Of a stretch of 64,000 bases of DNA, positions 47,555 through 55,158 are shown piece after piece. Below the pieces are notes generated by a model. It was given only the letters and a program-made list of their open reading frames with translations, searched no databases and had not been told where the DNA came from. Numbering within the stretch: position 1 is the stretch's first letter; each line of letters starts with the position of its first letter. The position numbers were made by a program, and so were the translations under genes. The stretch is from Gemmobacter sp. 24YEA27 (lineage in GTDB: Bacteria > Pseudomonadota > Alphaproteobacteria > Rhodobacterales > Rhodobacteraceae), in the NCBI RefSeq assembly GCF_030052995.1, contig NZ_JASJPW010000002.1, positions 62,001 through 126,000 of the forward strand, written 5' to 3'.

Positions 47555-47620
47555 CGCCTTCGCACGCAAACCAATCTGAAAAGACGGGGCGCGTGACCTC
47601 CTCATGCCTGCGCGCCGTCC

Positions 47621-47652
47621 GTCTCCTGCCAGGGTTACCTCTGGCAGGAGAC
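47621..47652 (+). terminator. Intercistronic hairpin between metQ and the second ssuD
   Basis: GTCTCCTGCCAG-N8-CTGGCAGGAGAC, a perfect 12-base-pair stem, 31 bases before the next start codon and without a T run. More likely a partial terminator or 3'-end stabiliser that sets the metNIQ mRNA level apart from the downstream genes than a full stop. Confidence 0.6.
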
Positions 47653-47682
47653 AGTTTCTCAATCACCCCGCCGGAGCCTCAC

Positions 47683-48849
47683 ATGACCAACCCGCAGAAA
47701 CCGCTGGACTTCCTGTGGTTCATCCCTTCCTCCGGCGATGGCGCCTATCTGGGCAGCGACCTGCGCGCGCGGCCAGGAGACCCGGATTACTTCCGCCAGA
47801 TCGCCCGGGCGGCGGATGGCTTAGGCTATTCCGGCGTGCTGATCCCGACCTCGGTCGCCTGCGAGGAAAGCTTCATCCTCGCGGCCGACCTGGCCGCCCA
47901 TACCGAACGGCTGAAATTCCTTGTCGCCGTGCGCCCGGGCACCGCGTCACCGGCCTATTACGCGCGACTGGCCTCGACGCTCGACCGGCTGTCGCGCGGG
48001 CGGCTTTTGCTCAATATCGTGGTTGGCGGCGCGCCGGCAGAGCTGGCGGGGGACGGCATCTTCCTGCCGCATGACGAGCGCTACACCCATGCGCGCGAGT
48101 TCTTCGACGTCTTCAACAGCCTGCTCGAAACCGGCGAGGCGCATCTCGACGGCAAGCATATCAAGGCCCATCATGCAAAGCTGGGCCTGCCGCCCTTCCA
48201 GGAGCCGCGCCCGCCTTTGTATTTCGGGGGGTCGTCCGAGGCCGCTCATGATTTTGCCGGCGATTATGTCGAGAAATACCTGACCTGGGGCGAGCCCCCG
48301 GCCCAGGTGGCCGAGAAAGTCAAAGCGGTACGCGCGGCGGCAGCGGCAAAGGGGCGCGAGGTCAGCTTTGGTATCCGACTGCATTTCATCGTGCGTGAAA
48401 CCGATGAGGAAGCCTGGGCCGCCGCCGACCGCCTGATCTCGCACCTCTCGGATGAGACCATCGCGAATGCCCAGGCGGTGCAGAAAACCCAGTCGGATTC
48501 AGTGGGTCAGGAACGGATGCGCCGCCTGCATGAGGGCCGCCGTGACCGGCTTGAGGTCTCGCCGAACCTCTGGGCGGGGGTGGGCCTCGTGCGCTCTGGC
48601 GCAGGCACGGCGCTGGTTGGCTCTCCCGCCACGGTTGCCGCACGGCTGCGCGAATACCAGGAGATCGGCATCGATACCGTGATCGCCTCGGGTTACCCGC
48701 ATCTGGAAGAGGCCTATACGGTCGCGGAACTTTTGTTCCCCGAACTTGACATCAGACCGGCGACCGCTCCGCTGCGCCCGTCCTTCGGCGCGCCTGCGGT
48801 CTTTGGCGGCGGTGGCCATGGCGGCAATGTGAAGGCGACCAAAGCATGA
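47683..48849 (+). CDS. ssuD: Alkanesulfonate monooxygenase, SsuD type, second copy
   Basis: 388 residues, luciferase-like. The active-site Cys lies in [18 protein letters not shown], and [18 protein letters not shown] keeps the Arg-x-His pattern. It differs from the copy at 41940 at many positions and has a Gly/His-rich end ([15 protein letters not shown]), so it probably prefers another sulfonate. The ATG at 47683 follows GGAG; the longer open frame upstream covers the intercistronic hairpin. It overlaps the next gene by 4 bases (ATGA). Confidence 0.85.
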   Translation: MTNPQKPLDFLWFIPSSGDGAYLGSDLRARPGDPDYFRQIARAADGLGYSGVLIPTSVACEESFILAADLAAHTERLKFLVAVRPGTASPAYYARLASTLDRLSRGRLLLNIVVGGAPAELAGDGIFLPHDERYTHAREFFDVFNSLLETGEAHLDGKHIKAHHAKLGLPPFQEPRPPLYFGGSSEAAHDFAGDYVEKYLTWGEPPAQVAEKVKAVRAAAAAKGREVSFGIRLHFIVRETDEEAWAAADRLISHLSDETIANAQAVQKTQSDSVGQERMRRLHEGRRDRLEVSPNLWAGVGLVRSGAGTALVGSPATVAARLREYQEIGIDTVIASGYPHLEEAYTVAELLFPELDIRPATAPLRPSFGAPAVFGGGGHGGNVKATKA

Positions 48850-50060
48850 CCCTTTCAGCCAGCTATCCGATCAACCCGCCCGCCGCCCATGTGATCCGGG
48901 ACGATACCGAAGCAATCCGGATCGCGCATGAGGTCGCGGCCTTCCTGCGCCCCGGCGCGGCAGAGCGCGATGCGACCCGCCAGGTGCCGGCAGAGGTGGT
49001 CGACCATTTCTCGAATTCCGGCCTCTGGGGCATCCAGGTACCCAAAGCCTATGGCGGGGCCGAGGTGTCTTACGCGACGCTGGCCGAAGTTATCGCGATC
49101 ATCTCGGCGGCGGATCCGTCGCTGGGGCAGATCCCGCAAAATCATTACTGCCTGCTCGAAGACCTGCGACTGCAAGGGACGGAAGAGCAGAAGCGGCATT
49201 ATTTCGGCCTCGTGCTGCAAGGTCATCGCTTCGCCAATGCGCTGTCCGAGACCGGCGGCAAAAACGTGGCCGATCTGCAAACCCGCCTCACCCGCGATGG
49301 CGAGGGCTATGAGATTTCGGGCCGCAAAGGCTATTGCACCGGCTCGCTTTACGCCCATTACCTCGGCGTGCTGGCGCTGGATGATCAGGATCGCGCGCAA
49401 CTGGCCTTTGTCGCGCGTGAGACGCCGGGGCTCGTGGTGGTCGATGACTGGGACAGTATCGGCCAGCGCACCACATCCAGCGGCACGGTGCTGCTGGAAC
49501 GGCTGCGGGTGCAGGATTTCAACCTGATCCCGAGTTACAAATCCTACGAATCCCCGACCCTTGCCGGCCCTTTCGCGCAGATCACCACTGCGGCGATTGA
49601 TGCGGGCATTGCGCGCGCCGCGCTGGAGGACACAATCGCCTTTGTACGCGAGCAGGCCCGACCCTGGATCGATGCCGCGGTCGAACGCGCTTCGGAAGAC
49701 CCGCTGACCATCCTCAGGATCGGGGAGCTCGAGATCCGTCAATCTGCTGCCGAGGCATTGCTGGAGCGCGCGGGGCGGGTGCTTGATGGCGCGAAACCGG
49801 CGCCGGATGAGGAGAATGTGGCCCTTGCCTCGGTCGCAGTGGCCAAGGCCAAGGTGCTGAGCACCGAGGTTGCGATCGAGGCCACCAACCGGCTGTTCGA
49901 GCTGGGCGGCACCAGGTCTTCCTTGCGAAAACACGCCTTTGACCGCCACTGGCGCAATGCGCGCGTCCATACGCTGCATGATCCGGTACGCTGGAAATAT
50001 CACCTCGTGGGCAACTGGGCGCTGAATGGCGTGAAACCACCGCGCCACGACTGGAACTGA
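48846..50060 (+). CDS. SfnB/DszC-like sulfur flavin monooxygenase, third of its type
   Basis: 404 residues, acyl-CoA dehydrogenase fold. It has [59 protein letters not shown] and [20 protein letters not shown], very like SfnB at 39189. It is translationally coupled to ssuD. A sulfinate or thioether oxidation coupled to the neighbouring SsuD is likely by analogy with MsuC/MsuD. It ends the transcription unit at a GC-rich hairpin. Confidence 0.8.
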   Translation: MTLSASYPINPPAAHVIRDDTEAIRIAHEVAAFLRPGAAERDATRQVPAEVVDHFSNSGLWGIQVPKAYGGAEVSYATLAEVIAIISAADPSLGQIPQNHYCLLEDLRLQGTEEQKRHYFGLVLQGHRFANALSETGGKNVADLQTRLTRDGEGYEISGRKGYCTGSLYAHYLGVLALDDQDRAQLAFVARETPGLVVVDDWDSIGQRTTSSGTVLLERLRVQDFNLIPSYKSYESPTLAGPFAQITTAAIDAGIARAALEDTIAFVREQARPWIDAAVERASEDPLTILRIGELEIRQSAAEALLERAGRVLDGAKPAPDEENVALASVAVAKAKVLSTEVAIEATNRLFELGGTRSSLRKHAFDRHWRNARVHTLHDPVRWKYHLVGNWALNGVKPPRHDWN

Positions 50061-50087
50061 GATCGATGAAAACGGCGCAACGCGAAA

Positions 50088-50120
50088 GGGGCGCGGGGGA
50101 AGGTGATTCTCCCGCGCCCC
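50088..50120 (+). terminator. GC-rich hairpin between the methionine/sulfonate and encapsulin operons
   Basis: GGGGCGCGGG-N13-CCCGCGCCCC, 10 base pairs, about 28 bases after the stop codon and followed by TGTCCTTT. Likely terminator. Confidence 0.6.
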
Positions 50121-50209
50121 TGTCCTTTGCGCGCACCCCTCGCGTGAAGTAGGGCGAATTTCCCCCACAGACCCGCCCTCGCCGCCCGCTTATTCTCCGC
50201 CCGCCCGAA

Positions 50210-50238
50210 ATAAACACGTCTTATTTTATCGTGTTTAT
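50210..50238. promoter_or_regulatory. Candidate sulfur-operon operator (copy 2), perfect inverted repeat
   Basis: ATAAACACG-N11-CGTGTTTAT, 9-base perfect arms with an A/T-rich spacer, ending 49 bases before the first gene of the encapsulin operon. The right arm core CGTGTTTA and the 11-base spacer are identical in form to the site at 43529. It could act as a binding site for a dimeric regulator, with the promoter overlapping or next to it. Confidence 0.65.
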
Positions 50239-50287
50239 GCGAGACTGTCCTCAGACCCGCCTGTTCCCGGCTGCGAGAGGAAGAACT

Positions 50288-50947
50288 ATGTCCCGCCACG
50301 AACCCTTGCTGCATCGGCCAACCCTTGCCGAACGTCTGGCGTCGGTGCCGCCGGGCAGCCCGATCCTGCGCGCCTTGCGCAACCGGCCAGAACTGCTGGC
50401 AGGCCTTGAATCCGGGTATCAGGATCTCTTGCGTCACAGCGGCGCCGCGCGAACCGAGGCGCTGGCGATTGCCGCTTTCACCGCGCATCTGCATGGCGAA
50501 GAGGCGGTCAGCGGCCATCTTCACGCGCTGCTTCAGGCGGCGGACAGCGAGCTTGCCCTCCTGATCGCGGAAGAGGCGGAGAACGCGGCTCTGCCCGGGC
50601 CTTACGGCACCTGGCCCCCCGGCCCGCTTTCGGCCGAGGATCTGGACGGGCCGGCCTGGCGCGCCGATCCGCCGCTGCGGCTGCGCCTTGGGGCGCGCCT
50701 GTCGGCGGCGCTGGAACATGCGCATCTGGTGACGCTGCACCCGCGCGACATCACTCCCGCGGCAGATGAGGCGCTGGAACGGGCCGGCTGGCTGCCCGCC
50801 GAGACGCTGGATCTGAACCGGCTGATTGCCTGGATCGGCGCGCTGAGCGCGGTGGTCGGTGGCCTCAGGGCTTATGCATATGCACGCCATTTGCAGCGCA
50901 CAGGCACGACCGCCCAGGACCGTCCCGCCGGGTATGCCTATGGCTGA
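50288..50947 (+). CDS. CMD-domain (AhpD-like) protein, Avi_7170-like, no catalytic cysteines
   Basis: A 219-residue, all-helical protein with a carboxymuconolactone decarboxylase/AhpD-like core (ALAIAAFTAHLHGEEAVSGHLHALLQAAD). Such proteins with another CMD partner occur in clusters with FMN-dependent sulfur monooxygenases. The usual AhpD CxxC is absent; I see no cysteine in the core at all. The ATG at 50288 follows GAGAGGAAG. It overlaps the next gene by 8 bases. It is probably structural or regulatory for its partner; the reaction is unknown. Confidence 0.55.
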   Translation: MSRHEPLLHRPTLAERLASVPPGSPILRALRNRPELLAGLESGYQDLLRHSGAARTEALAIAAFTAHLHGEEAVSGHLHALLQAADSELALLIAEEAENAALPGPYGTWPPGPLSAEDLDGPAWRADPPLRLRLGARLSAALEHAHLVTLHPRDITPAADEALERAGWLPAETLDLNRLIAWIGALSAVVGGLRAYAYARHLQRTGTTAQDRPAGYAYG

Positions 50948-51608
50948 CCCGCTGCTGCCCGAACCGGGGATTCCGGGCCAGGGCCTCGCCCCCTGCGGGG
51001 CACCGTCCGCTGAGCCGCCCGCGTCCCGCCTGCCTGACCGTTTTACCAGCCGTCGCCACGAATGGCGCCCCCGCAAACCCGCGCAGACGGCATTCCCGAC
51101 GCCAATCCAGGTGCCGGAGGTCGAGACCGAGCCGGTTGCCTTTCTGCCTGCCGTGCTGGCCGGGGATGCGGGGCCCGTCCTTACAGCGTCAGCGGAATTT
51201 CTCGCCCGCCGCCGTGGCGCCGGGCTTGCCCAGGGGGAGCGCGATCTCGCGGCCACCGCTGTCGCGCGCCGCATCGGCTGTTTCTTCACCGCCGCCGCCC
51301 ATGCCCGGCGCGCGGCTGCCGGCCTGAGGCGCAAGCGCGAGGTCGAGGTTCTGCTGGAAGAGGGTCTGCCAAGCCCGCTTGGGGGCCGCTCTGGCGGCGT
51401 GATCGCGGCAGCCTCGGCGCTGGCGGCGATCCCGGTCAGAGCCAGCCGCCAGGTCTTCTGGACACTGGAGGAGGAAAAGCTTGACGATCAGGAAATCACC
51501 GATCTGATCCTGGTGGCAGGCTTTGCGGCCTGGAATGCCCGCCTCGCGCTGGCCACCGGCGAGAGCCGTCGCCTTGATTCCGAACCCCGCCGGAGCGTCT
51601 CGCCATGA
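50940..51608 (+). CDS. Peroxidase-related CMD-domain protein, Avi_7169-like, single cysteine
   Basis: 222 residues. The core AATAVARRIGCFFTAAAHAR resembles the active site of alkylhydroperoxidase-domain proteins (GCxYCxxxHxR), with the first Cys and the His kept but the second Cys replaced by Thr. The N-terminal 60 residues are Pro-rich. I prefer the ATG at 50940, which overlaps the previous stop. The paired gene upstream and coupled gene downstream suggest a complex. It may reduce a peroxide or persulfide by a one-Cys mechanism; this is inference. Confidence 0.55.
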   Translation: MADPLLPEPGIPGQGLAPCGAPSAEPPASRLPDRFTSRRHEWRPRKPAQTAFPTPIQVPEVETEPVAFLPAVLAGDAGPVLTASAEFLARRRGAGLAQGERDLAATAVARRIGCFFTAAAHARRAAAGLRRKREVEVLLEEGLPSPLGGRSGGVIAAASALAAIPVRASRQVFWTLEEEKLDDQEITDLILVAGFAAWNARLALATGESRRLDSEPRRSVSP

Positions 51609-52279
51609 GTAAACCCTGGCGCCTGATCGCCCCGGCAGATCATACCCTGGCCGATGCGGTGCAGCTTGTGCTGCGGGCGCGGCAGCTGCCTGTCCTGCGC
51701 GATGAGTGCGGCCCGCTGCCGGCGCTCTTAGCGCCCGATGCGGATCCGGTACCCTTGCATGATGGCGCTGCGTTGCTCGCCGCGCTGCCGGATATGCCCG
51801 GAACTGCCCTGCCAGTGCTCGGGGCCGTGCATTCCGCCCAGGCGCGGCTGGCGGCGATCGACCCTGCGGCCTTTCCGGCCGATCTGGACCTGACCATCTA
51901 CGCCCTGCGCCAGGAATTGCGCGCACTGGAACCCCTCGCCCCGCAAACGGCGCCGGAAAGCGATGCCGGGCTGATCATGGCGCCGCTTTTGTGGCGGGTC
52001 GGGATTTATGATCTCCATTTCGGGCTGTTCCTGCTCTCGGGCCTGCCGGGACTGACGACATTGCGTGCACAGCAGCGGATCAGCCCGCAGATTGCGGGCC
52101 TGCTGAACGCGGGCGGGGCACTGCGGATCCTGCAGCGCCCCGGGCGGCTGGCCGGGGCAACAGCCCCGCCGACCGACTGGTCCCGTGCGCTCGGCCCGGA
52201 GGGACGGGAGAAATCCCTTCTCCCAAAGGCGCAAAGAAGAAAAGATCCTTCCATTGGCAGCGGGGGTCACATTCGTTAG
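51605..52279 (+). CDS. Unknown protein translationally coupled to the CMD proteins
   Basis: 224 residues, not recognised. The start codon overlaps the previous stop (ATGA). The first 80 residues (WRLIAPADHTLADAVQLVL, LPALLAPDADPVPLHDGAAL) have a faint thioredoxin/GST-like alternation. The middle is helical (LGLFLLSGLPGLTTLRAQQR-like), and the end is basic and low-complexity. No signal peptide or clear membrane helix. Its fixed place between the CMD proteins and serine acetyltransferase suggests a sulfur role that I cannot name. Confidence 0.45.
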   Translation: MSKPWRLIAPADHTLADAVQLVLRARQLPVLRDECGPLPALLAPDADPVPLHDGAALLAALPDMPGTALPVLGAVHSAQARLAAIDPAAFPADLDLTIYALRQELRALEPLAPQTAPESDAGLIMAPLLWRVGIYDLHFGLFLLSGLPGLTTLRAQQRISPQIAGLLNAGGALRILQRPGRLAGATAPPTDWSRALGPEGREKSLLPKAQRRKDPSIGSGGHIR

Positions 52280-52321
52280 CCATCCGGCGCAGCGCGCGTA
52301 GTGCCAGTGACGGAGAGTTCG

Positions 52322-53257
52322 ATGGACGGAGCCCCGGGGGAAACCATCGGTGATCAGGCGGCGGATGATGCCGCGCTGATCGCCCGCCTGACGGAACGGC
52401 TGCGCCTTTTGCGCATCGTCTCGCAGCAGCGGCGGTATCACGGGCGCCCGACGCCGCGCCTGCCCTCGAAACGCGCCATCATCGAACTGCTGAACGACAT
52501 CGTTGCGACGCTTTACCCGCGCCATTTCGGCCCCCAGGACCTCGCGCCCGAGGCCACGGATACCTTCATCGCGCAGATGCTGGCCTCGATCCGTCTGCGC
52601 CTTGCCGATCTTGTCATCACCGAGCTGATGCTGGCCCCCGATGCCGAAGCGGCAGCGGCGCGCGCCCGGGGCGAGGCGCTGTCCCGCGCCTTCCTTGAAC
52701 GGCTGGTGATCATCCGCGATCTGCATGACACCGATATTCTGGCGGCCTGGCAGGGCGACCCTTCCGCGATGAGCCTTGACGAGGTCGCCTTTTGCTTTCC
52801 CGGTGTGGCCGCGATCCTGCATCACCGCATCGCGCATGAGCTGAGCCGCGCCGGCATCCGCATGATCGCCCGCATCATGGCCGAGCATTCGCATTCCGTG
52901 ACCGGGATCGACATCCATCCCGGCGCAAAAATCGGACCGGCCTTTTTCATCGACCACGGCACCGGTGTGGTGATCGGTGAGACGGCGGTGATCGGGCGCA
53001 ATGTGCGGCTTTATCAACAGGTGACACTGGGCGCCAAGAGCTTCCAGGACGATGGCACCGGGGCGCTGGTCAAAGGGCAGCCGCGCCATCCGCAGATCGG
53101 CGATGATGTGGTGATCTATGCCGGGGCGACGATCCTTGGCCGGATCACGGTCGGCCAGGGCGCGGTAATCGGCGGCGGCGTCTGGCTTTTGGAAGACGTG
53201 GCCCCTGGCGCGATGGTCACCCAGGCGCGCCCGATGCTGCGGGTCGCTCCGGGCTGA
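52322..53257 (+). CDS. Serine O-acetyltransferase, EpsC/SrpH type (copy 1)
   Basis: 311 residues. A helical N-terminal domain of about 180 residues precedes a left-handed beta-helix with hexapeptide repeats. The active-site His lies in FFIDHGTGVVIGETAVIGRN (Asp-His pair), followed by QVTLGAKSF and the turns of the helix (VVIYAGATILGRITVGQG). It transfers acetyl from acetyl-CoA to serine, giving O-acetylserine for cysteine synthesis. The ATG at 52322 follows GGAG. The large N-terminal domain is the form found next to Family 2A encapsulins rather than the short CysE. Confidence 0.85.
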   Translation: MDGAPGETIGDQAADDAALIARLTERLRLLRIVSQQRRYHGRPTPRLPSKRAIIELLNDIVATLYPRHFGPQDLAPEATDTFIAQMLASIRLRLADLVITELMLAPDAEAAAARARGEALSRAFLERLVIIRDLHDTDILAAWQGDPSAMSLDEVAFCFPGVAAILHHRIAHELSRAGIRMIARIMAEHSHSVTGIDIHPGAKIGPAFFIDHGTGVVIGETAVIGRNVRLYQQVTLGAKSFQDDGTGALVKGQPRHPQIGDDVVIYAGATILGRITVGQGAVIGGGVWLLEDVAPGAMVTQARPMLRVAPG

Positions 53258-53556
53258 AGGCGCTCGTCGGGCCCCATTGAACGGTTTTAGTCACAGATTC
53301 GCGGGAATTTCCGGCGCTGAGGCCTGCGCAGCTCCAGGCAGCCGCAGATCGCCCCTTCCCCAAACGCTGCGCGCGGAAGAGAAATTTTATCTCTTCCGAA
53401 GGCGCAGCAATCGGCCTGTTCCAAGTTTGGTGCCCGTGGGCAAAACGGGGCGAAAACCTGTTCCTGACCGGGATTTCCAGCGCTATCCTGACCCTGTTGC
53501 GGGCCCGGCCCGGCGGTTTGCGGACCCCGCAGCCAGGGCCGAAAAGTGGGAGTGTG
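53258..53556 (+). promoter_or_regulatory. Spacer with inverted repeat before the rhodanese gene
   Basis: About 300 bases without a gene. At 53375-53397 stands GGAAGAGA-AATTTTA-TCTCTTCC, a perfect 8-base inverted repeat with an A/T spacer. It may be an operator, or a hairpin ending the upstream transcript; the flanking A/T content allows either. A second promoter for the rhodanese-encapsulin part is possible. Confidence 0.4.
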
Positions 53557-54003
53557 ATGATGAACCTTCGTGCCGATACCAGCTTTTCCGCGGTTCCCGT
53601 GGCGCAGGATGGCTTTGCCGGGGTCGTCGCGCCCCGCACCGCCTGGGATCTTGTCTCGCGCGGCGAGGCGGTGATCCTCGATGTGCGCACAGTGGAAGAG
53701 CGCGCCTATGTCGGGCGCGTTCCCGGCACGCTGCATGTCGCCTGGGCGACCGGAACCGCGATGAACCGCAACCCGCATTTCGCCCGCCAGGTGGCGGCGC
53801 TGGTGCCGGATAAGACATCGCGGCTCCTGCTTATCTGTCGCAGCGGTAAACGATCGGCGCTGGCGGCCGAGGCATTGACCAAAGCCGGCTGGACCCAGGC
53901 CTTCAGCGTGGCCGAGGGCTTCGAGGGCGAGCTGGATGCCGCTGGCCAGCGCGGCACCGCCGACGGCTGGCGCTTTCACGGCCTGCCCTGGCACCAGGAT
54001 TAA
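53557..54003 (+). CDS. Rhodanese-domain sulfurtransferase
   Basis: 148 residues, single rhodanese domain. AVILDVRTVEERAYVGRVPG is the substrate-side motif and LLLICRSGKRSALAAEAL holds the active-site Cys loop (CRSGKRS), six residues, typical for sulfane sulfur transfer. It moves persulfide sulfur between donors and acceptors. It starts at 53557 (or 53560) after GGGAG. Placed between two serine acetyltransferases and next to an encapsulated desulfurase, it may receive or deliver sulfur to the compartment. No signal peptide, so it is cytoplasmic. Confidence 0.85.
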   Translation: MMNLRADTSFSAVPVAQDGFAGVVAPRTAWDLVSRGEAVILDVRTVEERAYVGRVPGTLHVAWATGTAMNRNPHFARQVAALVPDKTSRLLLICRSGKRSALAAEALTKAGWTQAFSVAEGFEGELDAAGQRGTADGWRFHGLPWHQD

Positions 54004-54072
54004 AACGCCGCCCGTCCGGCCGCCCCCCCCCGGCTCCCCAGCCACGCCATCCCTGGTTTTACGGAGACAGCA

Positions 54073-55029
54073 ATGCCCATCCCTGCCCGCGACCATGACG
54101 GTTTCGCGGAAGATATTTCGGCGACCATCGCCGGCCTCGCCGAAGCCCGCCATGACTGGCGCGTCTCACATCTGCGCCTTGAAGAGGCAGGGCCGCGAGA
54201 ATTGCCCTCACCCGAGCGTGTCGCGGCGATTGTCACCGACCTGCGGGCGGTTTTGTTCCCGATGCGGCTTGGCCCGGCCGATCTGCGCCAGGAGAACGAG
54301 AATGAGTTCATTGCAATCACCCTCGCGCGCGCCGCGCAGGACCTGACCCGCGAAACCGCGCGCGAGCTTGACTGGGCGCGCCGCTATCTTGGCCCCGGCG
54401 CAGCGCCTGAGCCCGATGCCGCCCCGGCCATCGTCTCCGAATTCATCCAGAGCCTGGCCGGGATTCGCCGGGTCCTCGACACCGATGTTGTCGCCGCCTT
54501 CCGCGCCGATCCGGCTGCACGCGGGGTTGATGAGGTGCTTTTGTGCTATCCGGGTCTGCGCGCCCTGATCAACCATCGGCTCGCGCATCGGCTTTTCACC
54601 CTTGGCCTGCCGCTGATCGCGCGGCTGATTGCCGAGATGGCACATGGCGAGACCGGCATCGATATCCATCCCGGCGCCCGTATCGGCGAGAGCTTTTTCA
54701 TCGACCACGGCACCGGCACCGTGATCGGCGCCACCGCCATCATCGGCGACCGGGTGCAGCTGTTTCAGGGCGTGACGCTGGGCGCCAAAAGCTTCCCGAC
54801 CGACATACAGGGCAATGTGGTCAAAGGTCTGCCCCGCCATCCGATCATCGAAGACGATGTGGTGATCTATTCCGGCGCCACGGTGCTGGGCCGCGTGACC
54901 ATCGGTCAGGGATCGGTCCTTGGTGGCAATGTCTGGGTCACCGGCGATGTCCCCCCCAGAAGCATGGTGTCGCAGGCCAGATCGCAATCGCAGGGGCAGC
55001 CAGAGAATGGACGTGTCAAAATTGCCTGA
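54073..55029 (+). CDS. Serine O-acetyltransferase, EpsC/SrpH type (copy 2)
   Basis: 318 residues, same architecture as copy 1: helical domain, then beta-helix with FFIDHGTGTVIGATAIIGDR (Asp-His), FQGVTLGAKSF and VVIYSGATVLGRVTIGQGSV. The Glu normally after VVIG is Ala here (IGAT against IGET), a modest difference from copy 1 in the active-site loop. GGAGA precedes the ATG. Having two divergent copies in one unit points to different partners or regulation, for example distinct sensitivity to cysteine. It is followed by the encapsulin. Confidence 0.85.
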   Translation: MPIPARDHDGFAEDISATIAGLAEARHDWRVSHLRLEEAGPRELPSPERVAAIVTDLRAVLFPMRLGPADLRQENENEFIAITLARAAQDLTRETARELDWARRYLGPGAAPEPDAAPAIVSEFIQSLAGIRRVLDTDVVAAFRADPAARGVDEVLLCYPGLRALINHRLAHRLFTLGLPLIARLIAEMAHGETGIDIHPGARIGESFFIDHGTGTVIGATAIIGDRVQLFQGVTLGAKSFPTDIQGNVVKGLPRHPIIEDDVVIYSGATVLGRVTIGQGSVLGGNVWVTGDVPPRSMVSQARSQSQGQPENGRVKIA

Positions 55030-55074
55030 CCCCCCTCCCGTTTATGGCAAAATATTCTACACAAATTGATTGAA

Positions 55075-55103
55075 TTGGAAGTTTATTCCACCAAAGATAT
55101 ACA
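55075..55103 (+). promoter_or_regulatory. Candidate promoter of the encapsulin shell gene
   Basis: TTGGAA (55075-55080), 17 bases, TATACA (55098-55103), in the A/T-rich gap before srpI. The inverted repeat GGAA-GTTTA-TTCC (55077-55089) overlaps the -35 box and spacer and has the same form as one at 17388, so it may be an operator. This would let the shell and cargo be made apart from the acetyltransferases. Confidence 0.4.
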
Positions 55104-55158
55104 AAAGAGAACATAGTTTCACGCCCCTCCTCCCCCACCCCCTCAAGCGGAGCGCCTT

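Noticed and set aside
55030..55158. Small gene in the A/T-rich gap before the encapsulin
   Set aside because: Plus-strand frame from about 55070 runs into srpI out of frame, has no ribosome site and no conserved feature.
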